A stretch of DNA of 64,000 nt from Proruminimicrobium sp964487915 (GTDB lineage Bacteria > Elusimicrobiota > Endomicrobiia > Endomicrobiales > Endomicrobiaceae). Position numbers and translations under genes: made by a program. Below, piece by piece: positions 60,249 to 64,000 of this stretch. Below the pieces are notes generated by a model. It saw only the letters and a list, made by a program, of their open reading frames with translations, searched no databases and had not been told where the DNA came from. How positions within the stretch are numbered: the stretch's first letter is position 1; each line of letters begins with the position of its first letter. The DNA is taken from NCBI GenBank assembly GCA_964487915.1, contig CAZASN010000001.1:248001-312000 (forward strand). Direction: 5' to 3'.

Positions 60249-61092
60249 TTTTCTCAAAATCAAGCGCCTGCGAATTTATGCAAAAGCGTTTTCCTGTTTC
60301 TGTCGGCCCGTCGTCAAACAAATGTCCTAAATGGCTGCCGCATCTTGAACAGATAACTTCGTCTCTTATCATATTATAGCTGTAATCTTTTCTTATTTTA
60401 ACCGCCTCAGGCATAGCTTTGTCAAAACCGGGCCAGCCGCATTGCGTATTAAATTTTGAGTCCGATGCAAAAAGCCGCTGTCCGCAGGCTCCGCAGCGGT
60501 AAACGCCTTTTTCGTCAAATTTTACATATTTGCCGCTGAAAGGTTTTTCAGTTCCTTTTTTACGCATAATATTATATCTTTCTTTGCTTAATTTTTCTTT
60601 CCAGAATTTTTCTTTGTCAAAAAAATTTGTATGGCAAGACGGTCTTCCTTGTTTTTTGAAATATTTCTGGTGATATTCTTCCGCAGGGTAGAATTTTTCA
60701 AGTTTTACGACTTCAGTAACTATCGGGTTTTTTAAGAAAAGAGAATATTCCTTTATTTTTTCTTTTGCGGTTTCTGCCTGTTCGGGAATCGTATAAAAAA
60801 TTGCGGAACGGTATTGAGAACCCATATCGGGACCCTGTCTGTTTTTTGTTGTAGAGTCGTGAGAACTGAAAAATATATCAAGCAGTTCGCCGTCTGATAT
60901 TTTTTTGTCGTCGTAAATTATTTTGACTGCTTCGGCGTGTCCGGTCGTATCGGTGCAAACGTCTTCATACGTCGGATTTTCAAGAGTTCCGCCAGTATAT
61001 CCGGCTTGCGTGGAGATGACTCCCGGCGTATTGTCAAAAACAGCCTGCACTCCCCAAAAACATCCTGCTGCAAGTATAATTTCTTTTAACAT
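60232..61092 (-). CDS. msrAB: Bifunctional methionine sulfoxide reductase MsrA/MsrB
   Basis: 286 residues. MsrA domain ~1-170 with the catalytic cysteine C11 in 'AAGCFWGVQAVFD'. MsrB domain ~175-286 with zinc cysteines 'RCGACG' and 'ICSRCGSH' and the catalytic cysteine C271 in 'KRFCINSQAL'. Together they reduce both sulfoxide forms of methionine. No signal peptide, so cytoplasmic. 7 bases after the EamA stop. Confidence 0.95.
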   Translation of the reverse strand: MLKEIILAAGCFWGVQAVFDNTPGVISTQAGYTGGTLENPTYEDVCTDTTGHAEAVKIIYDDKKISDGELLDIFFSSHDSTTKNRQGPDMGSQYRSAIFYTIPEQAETAKEKIKEYSLFLKNPIVTEVVKLEKFYPAEEYHQKYFKKQGRPSCHTNFFDKEKFWKEKLSKERYNIMRKKGTEKPFSGKYVKFDEKGVYRCGACGQRLFASDSKFNTQCGWPGFDKAMPEAVKIRKDYSYNMIRDEVICSRCGSHLGHLFDDGPTETGKRFCINSQALDFEKNENIR

Positions 61093-61099
61093 TTTTCTC

Positions 61100-61528
61100 C
61101 TATGATTTGCAAAAAAGAATTAAAATGGTTCCGCTTGTTATAAGTATAATTCCTATCCATTGCGTAAAACATAAGCTTTCTCCAAGAAATATTATGGATA
61201 ATATAACGGCAAATATTATGCTGAATTTGTCAATAGGAGCTACGAGAGAGGCAGGCCCGGTCTGCAGAGCCCTGAAATAGCAAAGCCATGATAAACCGGT
61301 AGCAATACCGGATAGAATCAAAAATAAAAGACTGCTTTTATTTAATGAGGAAAAACTTTGCCATTCTTTTCTGGCGTTTATAATTAAAAAGATAAATATC
61401 AATATTACTATTGTTCTTATAAAAGTCGCCGTATTTGACGGAATATTTTTTACTCCGATTTTTGCAAGGACTGCGGTTAACCCCGCAAAAAAAGCAGAAC
61501 CTAATGCGAATAGTTTCCAATCTGACAT
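61100..61528 (-). CDS. EamA-domain permease, single-repeat (half-size)
   Basis: 142 residues, about five helices. 'LGSAFFAGLTAVLAKIGV', 'TATFIRTIVILI', 'GIATGLSWLCYFRALQ' and 'GASLVAPIDKFSII' (here 'GPASLVAPIDK') are EamA/DMT repeat features. As the gene holds one EamA repeat only, a dimer is expected. Starts 37 bases downstream of the CDF gene with a CGGAG ribosome site. Confidence 0.9.
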   Translation of the reverse strand: MSDWKLFALGSAFFAGLTAVLAKIGVKNIPSNTATFIRTIVILIFIFLIINARKEWQSFSSLNKSSLLFLILSGIATGLSWLCYFRALQTGPASLVAPIDKFSIIFAVILSIIFLGESLCFTQWIGIILITSGTILILFCKS

Positions 61529-61565
61529 TTTTTTGCTCCGTTAATTATTTAAATTGCTTAAAATC

Positions 61566-62459
61566 CTAGTTGTGATTTCCGTCTTCCGGTTCCTGATGTA
61601 TAAGAATAGAACATCGTTTTACGTGTGAGCAAATGCGATATTCAATATTTTCAGTTATAGTATGAACTTTGCTTATGTGAAGATTTGGAGCAAAGTGAAT
61701 AGAAATTTCAATAAACGTGTCAGCTCCTGACTGTCTTATTCTTAAATCGTGATAAGATAAAACTTCAGGACATTCCTTTAATATTTTTTTTATTATTGGA
61801 ATCAGTTCATCCGGCGCTTTGTCTAAAAGGTTATCAACTGCTTTTTTTCCCATTCTGTATGAAACGCCCAATACTATAAGCGCAACTGAAAGGGCAGCAA
61901 TTGAATCTGCTCTGTGCCAACCAATCTGTGCGCAAACAAGTCCGAGCAGTACGACTAAAGAGCTCCAAATATCGGTGGAAAAATGCAAAGCATCAGCCTC
62001 CAATGCCTGACTGTTATGTTTTTTTGCGACTTTCAAAAGAGCCCGTGATCTTGAAAAATCAACAATAATTGAAAAAATAATAACAGCATAACTCCAAAAT
62101 GTAACCTTAAGATGCACGTTTCCTGTTATTAATCTGTTGATTGCTTCATAAATAATCCATGCGCATGTTATAACAAGAAGAATAGTTTCAATAAGCGCCG
62201 ATAAACTTTCTACCTTGCCGTGTCCGTAGTGATGAGATTTATCTGCAGGTTGGTCTGCAATGTGAACTGCAAAATATGTGACTATAGCTGCAACAAGGTC
62301 CAGTGCAGAATGTAAAGCTTCTGAAATTATACCGAGACTGCCCGTAAGTATACCTACTACAATTTTGGCGCCTGTAATAAAAACGGCGGCAATAACCGAA
62401 GATATCGCCACGTTCTTTTTTTCAACACTGCATAAGGCATCAACTTGTTTTGAATTCAT
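61566..62459 (-). CDS. Cation diffusion facilitator family divalent metal exporter
   Basis: 297 residues, six helices and a cytoplasmic C-terminal domain. Metal sites: H50-x-x-x-D54 in 'SEALHSALDLV' and 'HFSTD' in the other half (H...D pair). 'SHHYGHGKVE' is a further family motif. C-terminal 'LRIRQSGADTFIEISIHF' matches the ferredoxin-like domain. Exports Zn2+, Fe2+ or Mn2+ in antiport with protons. No ribosome site precedes the ATG, and its promoter (62472) leaves almost no leader. Confidence 0.93.
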   Translation of the reverse strand: MNSKQVDALCSVEKKNVAISSVIAAVFITGAKIVVGILTGSLGIISEALHSALDLVAAIVTYFAVHIADQPADKSHHYGHGKVESLSALIETILLVITCAWIIYEAINRLITGNVHLKVTFWSYAVIIFSIIVDFSRSRALLKVAKKHNSQALEADALHFSTDIWSSLVVLLGLVCAQIGWHRADSIAALSVALIVLGVSYRMGKKAVDNLLDKAPDELIPIIKKILKECPEVLSYHDLRIRQSGADTFIEISIHFAPNLHISKVHTITENIEYRICSHVKRCSILIHQEPEDGNHN

Positions 62460-62471
62460 ATATTTCGTCTG

Positions 62472-62480
62472 ATTATAGCA
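62472..62480 (-). promoter_or_regulatory. Extended -10 promoter of the CDF gene
   Basis: Minus strand reads TGC-TATAAT (62480-62472), an extended -10 with a perfect hexamer and no clear -35. Only 12 bases separate it from the ATG at 62459, so the mRNA would have a leader of about 5 bases. Confidence 0.5.
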
Positions 62481-62606
62481 TATTATTTTTAAAAGATTTA
62501 TTATTCATCTATTGTGTCAGAAAAATAAAAAACATTATATGCTTTCAGTAAAAAAATATTTTTTTACAAGACAATAATATTATTGATATTATAATTTTTC
62601 AAATTT

Positions 62607-63395
62607 TTAGAACTTTAACAGATTATCCTTTAATACGGTTTTTATATCATATAGCGGTTTTAGTGGAACTTCATTCAATTCATCATTTGGGTCACTGTAA
62701 TCAAAGGGGTTATCTAAATCTTTAATGAGCCAAATCATATAAATAGACATAAAGGAAATAATCAGCGTAAAAAATATTGATTCCCAAAAGGGTGTAATTT
62801 TTAATATTACCAATCCTACAATCAGGCAAAAAACAAGAGCATCTGCTATTATATATGCTGGTTCGCAAAAAATAGTTTCTCTGATAGAATCGGCACGAAG
62901 AATTAATTTTCTTATATTATTTTGTTCTTGTTTTAGTCTTGCCAAAAAATTTGGCTGTGTATAAGGCTCTAATGCTATGAAATATTCATTCATATCACTT
63001 ATTTTTGTCATTATTATTTCCATTTTTTCCTTTTTATAAAACCAATTAATAATGTCATTTGATAAAACGGATATATATTTCATAAAATCTATTGACTGAG
63101 AACATTTTTTGACTTTATAAATACAGATAATCTCATCGCTGATTGTGGCTAAAGACGAAGAAATATCGCCGGGGATAGATTCGCTTGTTTTATAATCTGC
63201 CAATACTCCTGAAATTAAAAAACCTAACAAAAAAATAGTTGAGGCAACAATACTTGCAAAAAGTGGATTCATTGATAAAACTTCCAAATTGAAAAAATGT
63301 AAAATAATTTTTGTAATAATAATAACCGCTAAGATAGGTAATATTTTTATACCTATTATGCATCTGTTTTTTAAATGATTAGCATGAAAATCCAT
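62607..63395 (-). CDS. Unknown membrane protein, possible bestrophin-like (DUF4239) family
   Basis: 262 residues. Helices at about 14-33, 45-66 and 185-228, with a soluble, helical middle ('ISDEIICIYKV', 'ALEPYTQPNFLARLKQEQNNI'). 'MIWLIKDLDNPFDY' near the end resembles the 'DldnPF' end of bestrophin-like domain proteins, a weak hint. AGGAGG ribosome site before the ATG. The gene is A+T-rich and flanked by non-coding A+T-rich DNA on both sides, unlike the surrounding operons, so it may have been acquired. Confidence 0.6.
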   Translation of the reverse strand: MDFHANHLKNRCIIGIKILPILAVIIITKIILHFFNLEVLSMNPLFASIVASTIFLLGFLISGVLADYKTSESIPGDISSSLATISDEIICIYKVKKCSQSIDFMKYISVLSNDIINWFYKKEKMEIIMTKISDMNEYFIALEPYTQPNFLARLKQEQNNIRKLILRADSIRETIFCEPAYIIADALVFCLIVGLVILKITPFWESIFFTLIISFMSIYMIWLIKDLDNPFDYSDPNDELNEVPLKPLYDIKTVLKDNLLKF

Positions 63396-63413
63396 TCTTC
63401 CTCCTGTTTTATA

Positions 63414-63427
63414 GGTTCTATAGAACC
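63414..63427. repeat. 14-base perfect palindrome in the leader of the unknown membrane protein gene
   Basis: GGTTCTATAGAACC reads the same on both strands and lies between the candidate promoter at 63617-63645 and the ATG at 63395, close to the ribosome site. Could be a repressor operator or a hairpin controlling translation. Confidence 0.5.
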
Positions 63428-63616
63428 CCTAATGTGAGTAATTATTTTTATATATGACTAAAAAATAATTGAGAAGAATAAAAATAATATACATATTACA
63501 AATACTAAGTATTTACAATGACGCATATTACTTAGCAAATTTCATGTTGTTTTGATTTACTATAAGTAGTACTTGAAATTCTTTTTATGCAGAAGAGTAT
63601 GCTTCTTAACGGCACA

Positions 63617-63645
63617 ATCATAATATAATAAAAAAAAGCTGTCAA
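63617..63645 (-). promoter_or_regulatory. Strong candidate promoter with a ~215-base leader
   Basis: Minus strand: perfect TTGACA (63645-63640), 17-base spacer, TATGAT (63622-63617, 5 of 6). It starts within the last bases of the tautomerase gene. The transcript would run about 215 bases before the ATG at 63395, through a possible small hairpin (CTAAGTA/TACTTAG near 63503-63535) and the 63414 palindrome. The 246-base gap 63396-63641 holds nothing else I can support. Confidence 0.6.
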
Positions 63646-63881
63646 GATGTTTTTCGCGAATTTTTAAGTGTGATTTTATTTCCGCACCCTTTGCCGAATT
63701 TATCGCTGTGCAAGAGACCGTCCGTAGCCCAGTTTTCTCTTTCAAATTCTTCAAATAAAATCGTTACCCATTCGCTTTTTACGTCAAGAATTTTTACAGC
63801 CGAATCCGTAACTGCTTTTACAAATTCGCGTTTTGTTTTAAGATTTCTTCCTTTTGCCATTTTTACGGTAATAATCGGCAT
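63642..63881 (-). CDS. 4-oxalocrotonate tautomerase family protein
   Basis: 79 residues. The catalytic Pro-1 is right after the start methionine ('MPIITVKMAKGR'), which fixes the start at 63881; GGAG precedes it. 'KREFVKAVTDSAVKIL' and 'WVTILFEEFERENWATDG' match the small tautomerase/DmpI-like group. Slightly longer than the ~62-residue 4-OT. Substrate unknown. Confidence 0.9.
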   Translation of the reverse strand: MPIITVKMAKGRNLKTKREFVKAVTDSAVKILDVKSEWVTILFEEFERENWATDGLLHSDKFGKGCGNKITLKNSRKTS

Positions 63882-63895
63882 TTCATATCTCCGTT

Positions 63896-64000
63896 TTATT
63901 TTTTTACAGATTTATCGCCGTCGTCAAAATTTACCGTCAGATGCGCGCCGTCGCAGAACGGTTTATTGTTTGAGTTGCCGCAGCGGCATAAAGTCACGCG
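63896..64000 (-). CDS. CDGSH iron-sulfur domain protein (N-terminus beyond window)
   Basis: Open on the minus strand from base 64000 down to a TAA at 63898-63896, giving the last 34 residues. They contain 'LCRCGNSNNKPFCDGAH', the C-x-C-x6-P-x-C-D-G-x-H ligand set of the [2Fe-2S] CDGSH domain (mitoNEET-like). Stop lies 14 bases before the tautomerase ATG, so they are probably one transcript. Bacterial members are small redox or electron-transfer proteins, mostly uncharacterised. Only the C-terminus is visible, so size and possible fusion partners are unknown. Confidence 0.85.
   Translation of the reverse strand, partial: RVTLCRCGNSNNKPFCDGAHLTVNFDDGDKSVKK

Noticed and set aside
62548..62585. 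A+T-only inverted repeats (GTAAAAAAATATTTTTTTAC and CAATAATATTATTG) near the end of the unknown membrane gene as operators
   Set aside because: They are A+T-only palindromes in A+T-rich non-coding DNA; the first may simply act as a weak terminator, so I do not claim a site.
1..64000. rRNA, tRNA, CRISPR arrays, IS elements or prophage genes
   Set aside because: No cloverleaf-like or repeat-spacer pattern and no transposase or integrase-like protein was seen; the gaps are too short to hide them.

Overview
The window reads as a chromosomal segment of a low-GC diderm bacterium, most likely an Elusimicrobiota member related to Endomicrobium. This is inferred from the gene mix: outer-membrane barrels of the PorV and Omp85 types, a complex I-like [NiFe] hydrogenase, acetate kinase with an isolated isocitrate dehydrogenase, Firmicutes-like synteny blocks (cdaA-glmM, tmk-holB-ricT), and a composite protein of about 2,500 residues. 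No marker gene settles the taxonomy here. Gene density is very high, and start and stop codons often overlap. No rRNA, tRNA or CRISPR was seen, and no gap longer than 300 bases exists; the largest, 63396-63641, holds a promoter, a long leader and a palindrome.

Layout. 1-5.7 kb: the end of an O-antigen ligase, a flippase-like membrane protein and a GT2 glycosyltransferase (envelope polysaccharide or lipid work), then icd, ndk and ackA. 5.8-14.1 kb: an eight-gene secreted/surface locus. It has a small secreted protein, a partner with Ig-like composition, and two tandem copies of a three-gene unit (secreted binding protein, secreted protein with a FlgD-like C-terminal domain, PorV-like outer-membrane barrel). 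It ends in a clear terminator. 14.2-23.6 kb: an 11-gene operon for a membrane-bound group 4 [NiFe] hydrogenase that has homologues of all eleven NuoA, B, C, D, H, I, J, K, L, M and N subunits but no NuoEFG.

23.6-34.1 kb: hpt and ftsH, then an A+T-rich restriction-modification pair inserted before folE-folP, then cdaA, a 40-residue CdaR-like remnant, glmM, pdxJ and an Omp85-type barrel. 34.2-41.8 kb: one giant exported/membrane protein combining a Tiki/ChaN-like N-terminal region, a membrane core, an HExxH motif and a CheR-like methyltransferase region. 41.9-54.0 kb: tmk-holB-ricT, glycine cleavage genes gcvH-gcvPA-gcvPB (no gcvT), uppP, a DedA-like protein, a four-domain sulfur/CoA-disulfide reductase, a YbaB protein, an SxtJ-like protein, a glycosyltransferase and an exported peroxiredoxin.

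Every gene up to 54.0 kb is on the plus strand and every gene after it is on the minus strand. The two sides meet at a strong bidirectional terminator. The minus-strand side carries a crcB-DUF190-eno-MBL-OMP-MBL operon, then a class I amidotransferase, a PD-(D/E)xK nuclease-like gene overlapping msrAB, an EamA permease, a CDF transporter, an unknown membrane protein, a tautomerase and the end of a CDGSH iron-sulfur protein. Four genes (hpt, the giant protein, tmk and the CDF transporter) have -10 boxes only 6-14 bases from their start codon, which suggests leaderless or near-leaderless mRNAs.
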